A stretch of DNA of 64,000 nucleotides, taken from contig NZ_LGDD01000300.1 of the NCBI RefSeq assembly GCF_001279695.1, positions 12,844 through 76,843 of the forward strand. The letters run 5' to 3'. This DNA is from Streptomyces sp. WM6378. GTDB lineage: Bacteria > Actinomycetota > Actinomycetes > Streptomycetales > Streptomycetaceae. Below, piece after piece: positions 1 through 8,721 of this stretch. The notes beneath the pieces are model-generated. The model did no database searches. It was not told the origin of the DNA and saw only the letters and a list, made by a program, of their open reading frames with translations. How positions within the stretch are numbered: position 1 is the first letter of the stretch; the number at the start of each line of letters is the position of its first letter. Both the position numbers and the translations under genes were made by a program.

Positions 1-1
1 G

Positions 2-586
2 GTGCCGTGGACCGACTGCTATCCGGGCGACGACGTCGTCGACATCATCGGAATGGATTCCTACGACCAGCCCCCGGGCCAGGATTTCGACAAGCAGGTC
101 AAAGAGCCGTACGGGCTGCAGCAGCACGTGGATTTCGCCGCCGCGCACAAGAAGCCCATTTCCTATCCGGAATGGGGGCTCTTCCGCAACGGTGACAATC
201 CCGAATACATGCGCCGGATGCTGGCCTGGATGGACGCGCACCAGCCGGTCTACAACACCATCACCGACTACTGCCCGCACGGCGTGTGGGAGTGCACCGA
301 CAACCCCCTCGCCTCGGAGGTCTACCGCTCGCTCCTGTTCGGCCGCAAGGAACCCACCCCGCAGCCGACGGCGCCGGTGACCCCGGTGACCCCGGCGACC
401 CCTGCCATCCCGGCCGTCCCGGTGAGCCCCAAGCCGTCGACGGTGCCCAGTCCCCAGCCGGCCGCGCCGCCCGCCACGCCGACGCCGCCCGCCAACTGCT
501 CGCCGCTCGACCTCAACCCCTGGGTCGAGTACTGGATCGGAGGCAAGCTCTGCCTCCGCCTCGACTGGTACTCACGCCGGTCCTGA
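2..586 (+). CDS. GH26-like secreted glycosidase, C-terminal part
   Basis: The gene enters from the left edge, so its N-terminus is missing. The visible part matches the end of the protein at 17148-18128 closely: both have a CYPGD element, IIGMDSYDQP, SYPEWGLFRNGD and TDYCPHGVWEC. By analogy with GH26 mannanases the Glu in YPEWG is the nucleophile. After the catalytic core there is a Pro/Thr/Val-rich linker and a short tail with two cysteines, absent from the paralogue, which could be a small disulfide-bonded module. It converges on the acyltransferase gene with a 15-base overlap. It probably trims or remodels the glycan made by the adjacent locus (inference). Confidence 0.8.
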   Translation: MPWTDCYPGDDVVDIIGMDSYDQPPGQDFDKQVKEPYGLQQHVDFAAAHKKPISYPEWGLFRNGDNPEYMRRMLAWMDAHQPVYNTITDYCPHGVWECTDNPLASEVYRSLLFGRKEPTPQPTAPVTPVTPATPAIPAVPVSPKPSTVPSPQPAAPPATPTPPANCSPLDLNPWVEYWIGGKLCLRLDWYSRRS

Positions 587-1645
587 GGGCTCCGTGGCGG
601 GGCAGCGCCGGCCGTGCAGCGTGCTGGCCCACAGCAGTGGCAGGGTGCGCCGCCGGGCCAGCAGGAAGCGCTGGTTGACCCGGACCTCGGGCCGCCAGTG
701 CTGTTTGTACGGCTCGTTGCCGCGCAGCATGCTCAGCGCGGCCCGGCCGCTGCCGTCGATGCGCTGCGCGCAGGCCCGCAGCAGCATCGTGGCCACGTCC
801 ACCTTGCGGCCGCGCAGGCCGGGGTGCGCCCCGTACAGGTAGCCGCCCGCGAGGGCCGGGGAGAGCAGGGTCAGATCGGCCGCGACCACCTCGCCGTCCA
901 GGCGGAACTCGGTGACCACCGCGTCGCCCTGCCGGGTCATCTCGCCCACCGCGCGCGCCAGATGCTCCTCGAACCGGGGCCGCAGGTGCTCGCGCGTCAC
1001 CCCGCGGCCCTGCCACTGGAGCCCGTGCAGTTCGAGCAGCGTACGCAGCGCTCCGGGCACTTCCTCGGGCGGTACGTCGCGCTGCTCGATGCCCAGCGCG
1101 TCGATCTTGCGGAGCTTGGCGCGGGCCCGCTGGGCCCGGTTCGACGGGAGCCGCGAGAGGAGTGCGTCCATGCCCTCCGCGGGCAGCTCCAGACAGCGCG
1201 AGTCGCTCAACCGGCGCCGCGCGCGGGGCCAGTTGGCGTGCAGCAGCTCGGCGCCGCCGCCCGGGCGCACCTCGCCGAGGTCGATCAGGGCGCCGCGCGC
1301 CGAAGTCATCAGCGCCCCGGTGAGGGCGCCCGCCGCCTCCTCGGCGCAGGCGTCGTCCAGGAGTACGTCCGTGAAGTCGGAGATGGTGCCGCCCAGCGGG
1401 ACGAGGGCCGGCAGCGGGCGCAGCACCCGCATCAGCGGAGCCGCTCCGACCAACTCGCCGTCCCGGTAGGCGAGATGGACCCGCAGTCGCCCCGGCACCC
1501 CGTACGAGAGCCACCACGAATGCAGCCACGCGTGGCTCTGGAAGGGAGTCGCGGTGCTGCAACTGCGGTGCAGGCGATGCCAGTTGGGGGCGAGGTCCGC
1601 GAAGTGGAGGTTGTCCGTGCACACCTCCACGCGGAGCCCGGCCAC
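572..1645 (-). CDS. FemAB/CelD-like GNAT acyltransferase
   Basis: A protein of 357 residues with the two-lobed GNAT fold of the FemAB / cellulose-biosynthesis CelD (BioF2-like) family. A basic helical stretch rich in R and K near residues 165-180 precedes the core, and the conserved tail contains LSMLRGNEPYKQHWRP. Such proteins acylate sugars or aminoacylate cell-wall precursors. The GTG start overlaps the TAG stop of the upstream Wzz-like gene (TAGTG), with GGAGG about 8 bases upstream, so the two are translationally coupled. As the last gene of the glycan operon it is a plausible decorating acyltransferase. The donor and acceptor cannot be read from sequence. Confidence 0.82.
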   Translation of the reverse strand: MAGLRVEVCTDNLHFADLAPNWHRLHRSCSTATPFQSHAWLHSWWLSYGVPGRLRVHLAYRDGELVGAAPLMRVLRPLPALVPLGGTISDFTDVLLDDACAEEAAGALTGALMTSARGALIDLGEVRPGGGAELLHANWPRARRRLSDSRCLELPAEGMDALLSRLPSNRAQRARAKLRKIDALGIEQRDVPPEEVPGALRTLLELHGLQWQGRGVTREHLRPRFEEHLARAVGEMTRQGDAVVTEFRLDGEVVAADLTLLSPALAGGYLYGAHPGLRGRKVDVATMLLRACAQRIDGSGRAALSMLRGNEPYKQHWRPEVRVNQRFLLARRRTLPLLWASTLHGRRCPATEPSGPA

Positions 1646-2295
1646 TAGCCGACCTCCTGCGGTACGGACGCCGCCCCGGCCGGGGCCGGCACCGCGGCGG
1701 CGAGCTCGGGCCCGGATTCGGGGCGGCGGCGCGGCCGGGCCAGCAGGGTGAGGCCGCCGAGGAGGCCGCCCGCGCAGCCGCCCACCAGCGTCGTCAGCGA
1801 GGCCGACGGGGACGAGGGGGCCAGGGGCTCGGCCGCGCGGGAGAACTGCACCACCTTCACCCCGGTGGCGGCCTGGGTGTGGGTGCCGTTCACGGTGAGG
1901 GCCCGGGCCACCGCGTTGGCCATGCCCGCGGCGTCCCCGGCCCGGGCCGAGGTGGCGGTGATCGCGATCATCGGCGCGTCGGGCGAGGTCGCCGTCTGCA
2001 CGCTGGCGCGCAGGGTGTTCGCGCTCACCCCCGCCCACACCTGGGCGTCGCCGATGACGGCGACCTGGGTCGCGACCCGGCCGTACGCCTGCGCGAAGCC
2101 GAGCGCGACCGACGGGTCGGCCTTCTCGGCGGGGGTGACCACGACATAGCTGGTCGCGGTGTACTCCGGGGTCTTCACCACGCCGTAGGCGCCGCCCGCC
2201 GTCGCGCCGAGCAGCGCGCACACGGGCAGCGGCCACCAGCGCGGCGGCAGGCGGCGGGTGCTGTGACGCTGCCGCAGGCCGGAGAATTTGCTCAT
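1645..2295 (-). CDS. Wzz/YveK-like chain-length determinant
   Basis: A protein of 216 residues with the Wzz topology: one membrane segment near residues 20-42, an extracytoplasmic domain, and a second segment near 165-190 ending in a basic cytoplasmic tail. The post-TM1 element TPEYTATSYVVVTP is typical of the polysaccharide co-polymerase N-terminal domain. No Walker motif or tyrosine kinase tail is present. The ATG overlaps the TGA of the preceding glycosyltransferase (ATGA). It probably controls polymer length for the O-antigen-ligase-like protein of this operon. Confidence 0.8.
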   Translation of the reverse strand: MSKFSGLRQRHSTRRLPPRWWPLPVCALLGATAGGAYGVVKTPEYTATSYVVVTPAEKADPSVALGFAQAYGRVATQVAVIGDAQVWAGVSANTLRASVQTATSPDAPMIAITATSARAGDAAGMANAVARALTVNGTHTQAATGVKVVQFSRAAEPLAPSSPSASLTTLVGGCAGGLLGGLTLLARPRRRPESGPELAAAVPAPAGAASVPQEVG

Positions 2296-3542
2296 CTGGA
2301 CTCTTCTTTCTCCGAGTTGTTCGTCGAGAGGTGCGTCGAGAGGTGCGTCGAGGCGTTCGTCGAGACGTTCGTCGGGATGTGCACGCGGATGCCGGCCCTT
2401 TCGGACGCCGGATGCGGCAGGGGCGCGCGGGCCGCGGCCGCCTCGTACACCTGGACCAGCTGGACCGAGGTCGCGGTCACGCAGTAGCGGCGTACCGCGT
2501 CGGGGACGGGCAGCCGGGTGCGGCCCGAGCGCTGGAATTCGTCCAGTACGTCGGTGAACGCGGCGGCCGTGCGGCCGGTGCGCAGCGCGCCGGGTGCGGA
2601 TCCGGCGGGCAGGTCGTCGATCGCCGGGCAGGTCACGTACGCCACCGGGAGCCCGGCCGCCAGGCCCTCCACGACGGCCAGGCCGAAGGCCTCCTCGGCG
2701 GAGGGGGAGGCCAGGCAGTCCACCGCGGAGAGGAGGCCCGCGAGGCTGGGGCGGTGGCCCGCCGGGGACGTGCCGTCCTGGACGCACTCGCCCGCGAAGA
2801 CGACCCGGGCGGCCACGCCGAGCCGTTCGGCGCGGGCCCGCAGCGGCTGTTCCTGTGCGCCGCCGCCCGCGAGCACCAGCCAGGCGTCCGGGAGGGCGGC
2901 GAGCGCGTCGACGAGGACGTGGAACCGCTTGCCCGCGGCCAGCCTGCCGACCGCCCCGATCACGAACGCCCTTGCGGGCAGCCCGAGTTGGCGGCGTACG
3001 GAGCTGCGGGCGCGGGTGCTGAAGGCGAACTGGGCGGCGTCGATGCCGTTCGGGACCACCTGGATGCGGCGCTCGGGCACACCCCAGCGGGTCAGACGGC
3101 GCGCGATGGTGGGGGAGACCGCGACGGTCGTGGTGCCGAGCCGTTCGCTCGCCAGGTAGAGGCCGCGTACGGCGGGGCCGAGCCGGCGGCCCTCGATGCG
3201 GGCCTCGCCCAGGGAGTGCTCGGTGGCCACGATGGTGCGCACCCCGGCGAGCCTCGCCGCGAGGCGGCCGTACAGGCAGGCCCGGTACAGGTGGGTGTGG
3301 ACGACGTCGTAGTGGCCGCGCCGGATGAGCTTGGTGAGCCGGGGGACCGCCGAGAGGTCGCGGTTGCCCGTCATGTCCAGGTTCCGCACCCGGCCGCCCT
3401 CGCGGACGATCGCGCGGGCCACGGCGCCGGGGTTGGTGAGGGTGACCACGTCGGACTGGTAGGGCAACTGCCGCAGCAGCAGCCTCAGTTGCTGCTCGGC
3501 GCCGCCGATGCCGAGGCCGGTGATGACGTGCAGGACCTTCAC
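2292..3542 (-). CDS. GT4-type glycosyltransferase
   Basis: A protein of 416 residues. The N-terminus has the acceptor-site pattern HVITGLGIGGAEQQL typical of GT-B, family 4 enzymes. VPNGID occurs in mid-protein and PSAEEAFGLAVVEGLAAGLPV is the donor-site E-x7-E motif. The GTG start overlaps the deacetylase stop (GTGA). The last 25 or so residues are a low-complexity S-T-x-x repeat encoded by five 12-base direct repeats, outside the folded domain. It should add a sugar to a lipid-linked glycan intermediate. The sugar is unknown. Confidence 0.88.
   Translation of the reverse strand: MKVLHVITGLGIGGAEQQLRLLLRQLPYQSDVVTLTNPGAVARAIVREGGRVRNLDMTGNRDLSAVPRLTKLIRRGHYDVVHTHLYRACLYGRLAARLAGVRTIVATEHSLGEARIEGRRLGPAVRGLYLASERLGTTTVAVSPTIARRLTRWGVPERRIQVVPNGIDAAQFAFSTRARSSVRRQLGLPARAFVIGAVGRLAAGKRFHVLVDALAALPDAWLVLAGGGAQEQPLRARAERLGVAARVVFAGECVQDGTSPAGHRPSLAGLLSAVDCLASPSAEEAFGLAVVEGLAAGLPVAYVTCPAIDDLPAGSAPGALRTGRTAAAFTDVLDEFQRSGRTRLPVPDAVRRYCVTATSVQLVQVYEAAAARAPLPHPASERAGIRVHIPTNVSTNASTHLSTHLSTNNSEKEESR
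2323..2382 (-). repeat. Five tandem 12-bp repeats at the 3' end of a glycosyltransferase gene
   Basis: Five consecutive 12-base units begin GTCGAG or GTCGGG on the plus strand. On the coding strand they read as four-residue units such as STHL and STNA. The unit length is a multiple of three, so copy-number change keeps the frame and alters only the length of the C-terminal tail. Confidence 0.9.
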
Positions 3543-4324
3543 GAGCCCTCCGGGAGGTCGGCGGGCTCGTGCCGGCGCCAGCGGTGCAGGCTGCGTTTGA
3601 GGTGCAGCCGCCAGCTGGTGTCGCGCTCGCCGACGTGGACGCGCGGCAGGGCGTAGCGGCCGGTCAGCGGGCCCGGGTCGATGGCGCAGGCGTACTGGTA
3701 GCCGGCCGAGCGGACCGCGTCGACGGCGCGCAGGTCGACGGCGCCGTACGGGTAGCAGAAGCCCGCCACGTCGTGCCCGGTCAGGTCGAGGAGGAGCTGC
3801 CTGCTCTCGTGCACCTCGCGGCGCAGGGTGTCCTCGTCGGCGTGGGTCAGGTCGACGTGGCGCAGGCCGTGCGATGCGACCTCCATGCCCCAGGTGGCGG
3901 CCTGCTGGATGCCGCGCTCGTCGAGGAGCGGCTTGCGCGGGCCCAGCGGGTCCCACTCGTTGGTGCAGCCGAGCAGGCCCGGCAGCACGAACACCGTCGC
4001 CGTGCAGTCGTAGCGGCGCAGGAGCGCGATGGCCTCGGCCGTGAAGTCGGCGTACCCGTCGTCGAAGGTGAGGCCGACCAGGCCCTGGACGGTGCCGGCC
4101 GCACGGGCCCGGATGAGTTCGGCCACGCTCACCCCCTTGAGGCCGCGTCTTCGCAGCCAGCGAAGTTGGCGTTCGAAGCGGCGCGGGGAGACGGTGATGC
4201 GGTACGGGTCGTCCGTGGTGTGGGTCACCGAGTGGTACATGGCCACCCACAGCGGTGCGGCGGGGCGGGGTCGCGAACCAGTCAGTGGACCCCACGGGTC
4301 GCCGACTGCCGTGTCAACGGGCAT
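3539..4324 (-). CDS. NodB-type polysaccharide deacetylase
   Basis: A protein of 261 residues with CE4/NodB motifs: motif 1 TFDDG at 86-90 (two Asp, base and metal ligand), motif 2 SHGLRH at 151-156 (metal-binding His pair) and FCYPYG as motif 3. No signal peptide is evident, so the domain is either cytoplasmic or exported by another route. It should remove N-acetyl groups from a hexosamine-containing glycan. The ATG lies 11 bases inside the end of the upstream flippase gene, and the stop overlaps the next glycosyltransferase start, so it sits firmly in the operon. Confidence 0.88.
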   Translation of the reverse strand: MPVDTAVGDPWGPLTGSRPRPAAPLWVAMYHSVTHTTDDPYRITVSPRRFERQLRWLRRRGLKGVSVAELIRARAAGTVQGLVGLTFDDGYADFTAEAIALLRRYDCTATVFVLPGLLGCTNEWDPLGPRKPLLDERGIQQAATWGMEVASHGLRHVDLTHADEDTLRREVHESRQLLLDLTGHDVAGFCYPYGAVDLRAVDAVRSAGYQYACAIDPGPLTGRYALPRVHVGERDTSWRLHLKRSLHRWRRHEPADLPEGS

Positions 4325-5924
4325 GCCAGAGCTTTCGTGTGACGGGACGGAACAGCAGACAGAACTCCCGGACCCGCAGCAGCCGGGCCACGACGGCGAA
4401 CACGACGACGGCCGAGGTGGCCCCGACGGTCAGCGCCAGTACGGGATTTGGTGTTTCGTACGCCCCCCACCAGCAGACGGCGGTCGCGCCGCCCGCGGCC
4501 ACGACGAGCCGGGCGAGCTGCCCGCCCACCCAGCGCACGGACAGCGCCGTGCGGCGCCGCCCGCTGCCCCACAGGAGCATGAGCGCGGTCAGCGTGATGC
4601 CGAGCGCGTTGGCGCCGGCGATGCCGGGCGCGCCCCACACCGGTACGGCGAGGGCCCCCGCCACGGCGGTCGCGGCGAGCCCGGAGAGCATGGCGCAGGC
4701 CGGGAACCACAGGGGCCGGGCCTCGGAGAAGTAGGAGCGGGCGAGCACCCCGACGAGGGTCTGGCCGAGCAGTCCGAGCGCGTACATGCGCATCACGTCG
4801 GCGGTCGCCGCGGTGTCGTGGGCGGTGAACGCGCCGCGCTGGAACAGGACTTGGATGATCTGCGGGGCGCACGCCACCACCACCGAGGCGCCGAGCAGCA
4901 CGATGGTGCCTGCCACGATCAGGTCGCTCTCCACCCGGCGCCGGGCCCGCTCGGTGTCGCCCGCGGCGAGGGCCCGGGCGATGACGGGGAAGGTGACCGT
5001 GCACAGCATCAGGGAGAGCACCATCGGCATCTGCGCCACCTTCTGGGCGTAGTTCAGGTGCGAGATGGCCCCGGCGGGCAGCGGCGCGGCCAGGAACCGC
5101 TCGATGAGGACCTGTGTCTGGCGGCTGAGCGCGAACACCACGATCGGGGCGACCAGGGCGAGCCGCAGTGCCTGCGCCGTGCCCCGGGTGGGCCGGCGCG
5201 CGGCGGGCAGGGCGACGACGGGTTCCCGGTCGCGCCAGCTGTGCCACAGCGCGGGCAGCTGGACGAGGATCATGAGGACGCCGCCGAGCGCGACCCCGGC
5301 CGCCGCGGCCCGCACGCCCCACGCCCTGCCGAGCAGCAGGAGCAGGGCGATGATGCCCACGTTGTAGGCCACGTAGATCGACGCGGGCGCCAGGAAGCGG
5401 CCGTGCCCGCGCAGGGCGGCGCTGCAGTATCCGGTGAGCCCGAAGGTGAGCACGCAGGTCGCGGTCAGCCGGGTGCAGTCGACGGCCAGGTCCGCGCGGG
5501 GCAGCCCGGGCGCGAGCACCGCGACCACGGCGGGGGCCGCGGCGATGAGGACGGCGCCGCCCGCGGCCAGTACGAGCATCAGCCGGGGCAGGGTGGCCGC
5601 CACCAGGGTGCGGACCGGGTCGGGGCCGGTGTGCCCGGCTCGTTTGACCAGCGCGAGGCTGAACGCGGGTACGAGGACGAAGGCCAGGCCGTCCTCGATC
5701 AGCAGCGTCGCGGCGACCTCCGGGACCGTCCAGGCGACCAGGAAGGCGTCGGTGTCGGTGTCGGCGCCGAAGAAGTGCGCGAAGGCCTGGTCGCGCAGCA
5801 GGCCGAGGAGGGCTCCGGCGACCGTGAGGCCGGCGGTGAGGAACGCGGCCCGCGCCAACAGCCGCCCGGACGAGCCGAGTTCGGGCGCGGCCGTGGGTGC
5901 GAGCGGAGGAACGATCTTCGTCAC
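4314..5924 (-). CDS. MviN/MurJ-like lipid-linked glycan flippase
   Basis: A protein of about 536 residues with around 14 hydrophobic segments and the MVF-family N-terminus (ARAAFLTAGLTVAGALLGLLRDQ, here in part, followed by FFGADTDTDAF). The start was set at GTG 5924 because it forms a GTGA overlap with the O-antigen-ligase-like gene upstream; an ATG 33 bases further up lies inside that gene. Given its place among glycosyltransferases and a ligase, it more likely flips the lipid-linked repeat unit of this glycan than lipid II, although the fold is that of MurJ. Confidence 0.85.
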   Translation of the reverse strand: MTKIVPPLAPTAAPELGSSGRLLARAAFLTAGLTVAGALLGLLRDQAFAHFFGADTDTDAFLVAWTVPEVAATLLIEDGLAFVLVPAFSLALVKRAGHTGPDPVRTLVAATLPRLMLVLAAGGAVLIAAAPAVVAVLAPGLPRADLAVDCTRLTATCVLTFGLTGYCSAALRGHGRFLAPASIYVAYNVGIIALLLLLGRAWGVRAAAAGVALGGVLMILVQLPALWHSWRDREPVVALPAARRPTRGTAQALRLALVAPIVVFALSRQTQVLIERFLAAPLPAGAISHLNYAQKVAQMPMVLSLMLCTVTFPVIARALAAGDTERARRRVESDLIVAGTIVLLGASVVVACAPQIIQVLFQRGAFTAHDTAATADVMRMYALGLLGQTLVGVLARSYFSEARPLWFPACAMLSGLAATAVAGALAVPVWGAPGIAGANALGITLTALMLLWGSGRRRTALSVRWVGGQLARLVVAAGGATAVCWWGAYETPNPVLALTVGATSAVVVFAVVARLLRVREFCLLFRPVTRKLWHAR

Positions 5925-7243
5925 GGGCGGGCCGCCCGCCGTGCGGCGAGTGCCCACCAGGCGGCGAGGCCGAGGGCGAGCGCGGTCACCGCGGTGGAGG
6001 GCCCGCCGATGTCACCGTAGAAGAAGTCGACGAGCAGCCAGATCAGGAGGCCGTTGGCGATCAGGGCGCAGTCCATCGGGGCGCCTTGCCCGCGCGCGAG
6101 GCGCAGTCTCCGGACGCCGGCGACCAGGAGCGCGGCCCAGCCGCCGACGACGGTGACCACGCCGAGCAGGCCCTGCTCGCTCAGGACGAGGAGGTACATG
6201 TTGTGCGGGGAGAGCAGGGGCTGGCGCTTGAAGGCCGCGCCCGCGCCCGCGGTGTCGCTGCCGGAGGACAGGGCGAGCGAGGAGTTCGCATCGCGGTGAG
6301 CCGGGAAACCCTTCAACCCGACGCCCGTGAGCGGAGTTTGACGCCACATCAGTTCCGCTGCCGCCCACATGGTGTACCGGTCGGTCACGGACTGGTCGGG
6401 GGCGCTCTCGACCTGGGTGATGCTGGCGAGCCGCTCCTGGAGCAGCTGGGTGCCTGACCCGCTGGCGCCGACCAGGACGACGGTGGCCGCCGCGATCACC
6501 GCGAGGACGGCCAGCGCCCGGCGCACCCCGGAGAGCAGCAGCAGTGCGCAGGCCGCGACGGCCGTCGCGATCCAGGCGCCCCGGCTGAACGACACGGCGA
6601 GCGGAAGCAGCAGGAGCGCCGCGCAGGCGAGGGCGGCCAGGCGCCGGCCACGGCTCGCGCCGGGGGTGGGGTCGAGGGCGAGACCGACCGAGCAGAGCAG
6701 CCCGCAGGACACCACGGTGGCCATGCCCATGATGTCCGAGGCGCCGAAGGTGCCGACCGCGCGGATGTCCTCGCCCATGTAGGAGGCGCCGGTGGAGGTC
6801 GCGTACTGCACGACGCCGACGCCGCCCTCGAACAGGGCGAGCGCCACCACGCCCGCCGCGGCGAGCCGGAAGTCGTCGCGGTCGCGCAGCAGGAGCAGCA
6901 CGGCGAGCGGCACGAGTACGAAGATCTGGAGGTAGCGGCCGAGCCCGGCGACCGCGGTGCCGGGATCCGCGGCGCCCATCGCGGCCACGCAGATCCCGGC
7001 CACGGGGAGCCCCATGACGAGAGCGGCCGTACGGGTCAGCGGCCGGACGCCCTCGCGCAGGACCCGCACAAGCGCCCACACCACGAGCACCCCGCAGGCC
7101 GCGTCGGCGGCGGTCGCCGAGCCCTCGCCGCCCAGCGGGGGAGTGGCGAGCAGCGCGATCACGGCGAGCAGCGGCAGCAGGTGCAGGGCCCGGCGCAGCG
7201 GGGCCGGGACAGGCATCGGCGGCGCGGCCGCGAAGGCGTGCAC
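5921..7243 (-). CDS. O-antigen ligase / Wzy-like membrane protein
   Basis: A protein of about 440 residues with 10-12 predicted membrane helices. A large loop around residues 245-330 contains the RYTMWAAAELMWRQTPLTGVG element characteristic of Wzy_C/O-antigen ligase proteins, and SPHNMYLLVLSEQGLLG follows. The start is GTG 7243, two bases after the upstream stop, with GGGGAG ahead of it. It should polymerise the exported glycan repeat or transfer it to an acceptor. Confidence 0.84.
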   Translation of the reverse strand: MHAFAAAPPMPVPAPLRRALHLLPLLAVIALLATPPLGGEGSATAADAACGVLVVWALVRVLREGVRPLTRTAALVMGLPVAGICVAAMGAADPGTAVAGLGRYLQIFVLVPLAVLLLLRDRDDFRLAAAGVVALALFEGGVGVVQYATSTGASYMGEDIRAVGTFGASDIMGMATVVSCGLLCSVGLALDPTPGASRGRRLAALACAALLLLPLAVSFSRGAWIATAVAACALLLLSGVRRALAVLAVIAAATVVLVGASGSGTQLLQERLASITQVESAPDQSVTDRYTMWAAAELMWRQTPLTGVGLKGFPAHRDANSSLALSSGSDTAGAGAAFKRQPLLSPHNMYLLVLSEQGLLGVVTVVGGWAALLVAGVRRLRLARGQGAPMDCALIANGLLIWLLVDFFYGDIGGPSTAVTALALGLAAWWALAARRAARP

Positions 7244-7245
7244 GC

Positions 7246-8721
7246 TCAGCTCCCCGTGGGGCGGACGAGGCAGACCGCGGTGCGCAGCAGGATGCACAGG
7301 TCCTGCCACAGCGACCAGTGGTCGATGTAGTAGTTGTCGTAACGGGCCCGGTCCTCGATCGAGGTGTCGCCGCGCAGCCCCTGCACCTGGGCGAGCCCGG
7401 TCAGGCCGACGGGCATCCGGTGCCGGGCCGCGTAGCCGGGGTGCGCCTGGCTGAACTGGGCCACGAAATAGGGGCGTTCGGGCCGGGGGCCGACGAGGCT
7501 TATATCGCCCCGGATCACGTTCCACAGCTGGGGCAGCTCGTCCAGGGACGTGCGGCGCATGAAGTTCCCGGCCCGGCTCATCCGCTGGTCGTCGGCGATG
7601 GTCCAGCGGGTGGCGGCCTCGTGCGCGGTGTCGGGGCGCAGCGTACGGAACTTGAGGAGGGTGAACGCCCGCCCGCGCATCCCGATCCGCTCTTGCCGGA
7701 ACAACACGCCGGGCCCGTCGCTGCGGCGAAGGACCAGCGCGCACACCGCGAGGACGGGGGCCGCGACGATCAGCGCGGGCACGGTGACGGCCAGGTCGAC
7801 GAGCCGCTTGAAGAACAGGCCCGGCGCGGTGGCGGGGGCGGTGGTCAGCGGGCGGCAGGGGAAGGCGGCCAGCTCGTCCGACTGCTGGCGGGGTACGAGA
7901 TGGCCGGGCGCGCGCGTGTCCAGCTGCCACAGCGTGCAGCCCATGGCCTCAAGTAGCGCCGGTGGAACGGAAGGTGAGGATTCGTGGGTGAACAGGCAGT
8001 CCTGCACCCCGTTCTGGATGACGGCGCGCTGGACGTCCTCCAGGCTGCGAAGGACCGGCACGGGCCCGGCCTCCACGGCACTCTCGGACGGCGGCACGAC
8101 CACGCCGACCGGCCGGATGCCGCCGCTCGACTGGCGCACCAGCGCGGCCGTGACGCGCACAGCGGTGGCCGCCGGGCCCACCACCAGGGTGGGCCGGGGC
8201 CTGCGCATGGCCCGCCGGCGCCGCAGCCACAGCGCGGCGCCGCGCCCCGCGCAGCTCACCAGCGTCTGGACGGCGCAGCCCGCCGCGACCGCGGACACCG
8301 TGAGCGGCGCGGCGGACGGCTCGTGGACCAGCGCGCTCTGATGGGCGAGCACGGTCGAAAGGGCGCACCAGCCGATCAGGGCGCGGAAGAACAGCGCGGG
8401 CACGTCGGCGAGCACGCCCCGTGCCATCGTCGGCCGGTAGAGCCCGGCCCGGGCGTTGAGCACGAGCGCCGTGGCCACGAGCAGCCCGGCGGGCCCGGGC
8501 GGCAGCCCGGAGTACGGCAGCACGAGCATGCCGAGCAGCCCGGCCGCGCAGTCCACCGTGAGCAGGGCGGACACGAACGCCCGTCCCGCGCGCGGCCGCC
8601 CGGTGGGCAGGGCGAAGTGGTCCGGCGCCTCGCGGGGCGTGACCACCGAAACGGTTCCCGATGACATCCCGGCGCCGTGGGGCGGCTTTCCGGCGGACGG
8701 GACGATGCTTTCCGCGGTCAC
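7246..8721 (-). CDS. Polyprenyl-phosphate sugar-1-phosphate transferase
   Basis: A protein of 491 residues. The N-terminal half holds about four membrane helices and a degenerate CoA-binding-like domain. The C-terminal 190 residues form the bacterial sugar transferase domain: RQERIG, FTLLKFRT, RRTSLDELPQLWNV and DISLVGPRPERP. Enzymes of this type (WbaP/WcaJ-like) start glycan synthesis by moving a hexose-1-phosphate to undecaprenyl phosphate. The GTG start overlaps the TGA of the glycosyltransferase upstream (GTGA). This is the initiating step of the locus. Confidence 0.9.
   Translation of the reverse strand: MTAESIVPSAGKPPHGAGMSSGTVSVVTPREAPDHFALPTGRPRAGRAFVSALLTVDCAAGLLGMLVLPYSGLPPGPAGLLVATALVLNARAGLYRPTMARGVLADVPALFFRALIGWCALSTVLAHQSALVHEPSAAPLTVSAVAAGCAVQTLVSCAGRGAALWLRRRRAMRRPRPTLVVGPAATAVRVTAALVRQSSGGIRPVGVVVPPSESAVEAGPVPVLRSLEDVQRAVIQNGVQDCLFTHESSPSVPPALLEAMGCTLWQLDTRAPGHLVPRQQSDELAAFPCRPLTTAPATAPGLFFKRLVDLAVTVPALIVAAPVLAVCALVLRRSDGPGVLFRQERIGMRGRAFTLLKFRTLRPDTAHEAATRWTIADDQRMSRAGNFMRRTSLDELPQLWNVIRGDISLVGPRPERPYFVAQFSQAHPGYAARHRMPVGLTGLAQVQGLRGDTSIEDRARYDNYYIDHWSLWQDLCILLRTAVCLVRPTGS

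Noticed and set aside
4029..6020. A 663-codon open frame on the plus strand
   Set aside because: It runs antisense to the flippase and deacetylase genes, has the Gly/Arg/Gln-rich composition of a GC shadow, and lacks a domain or ribosome site.
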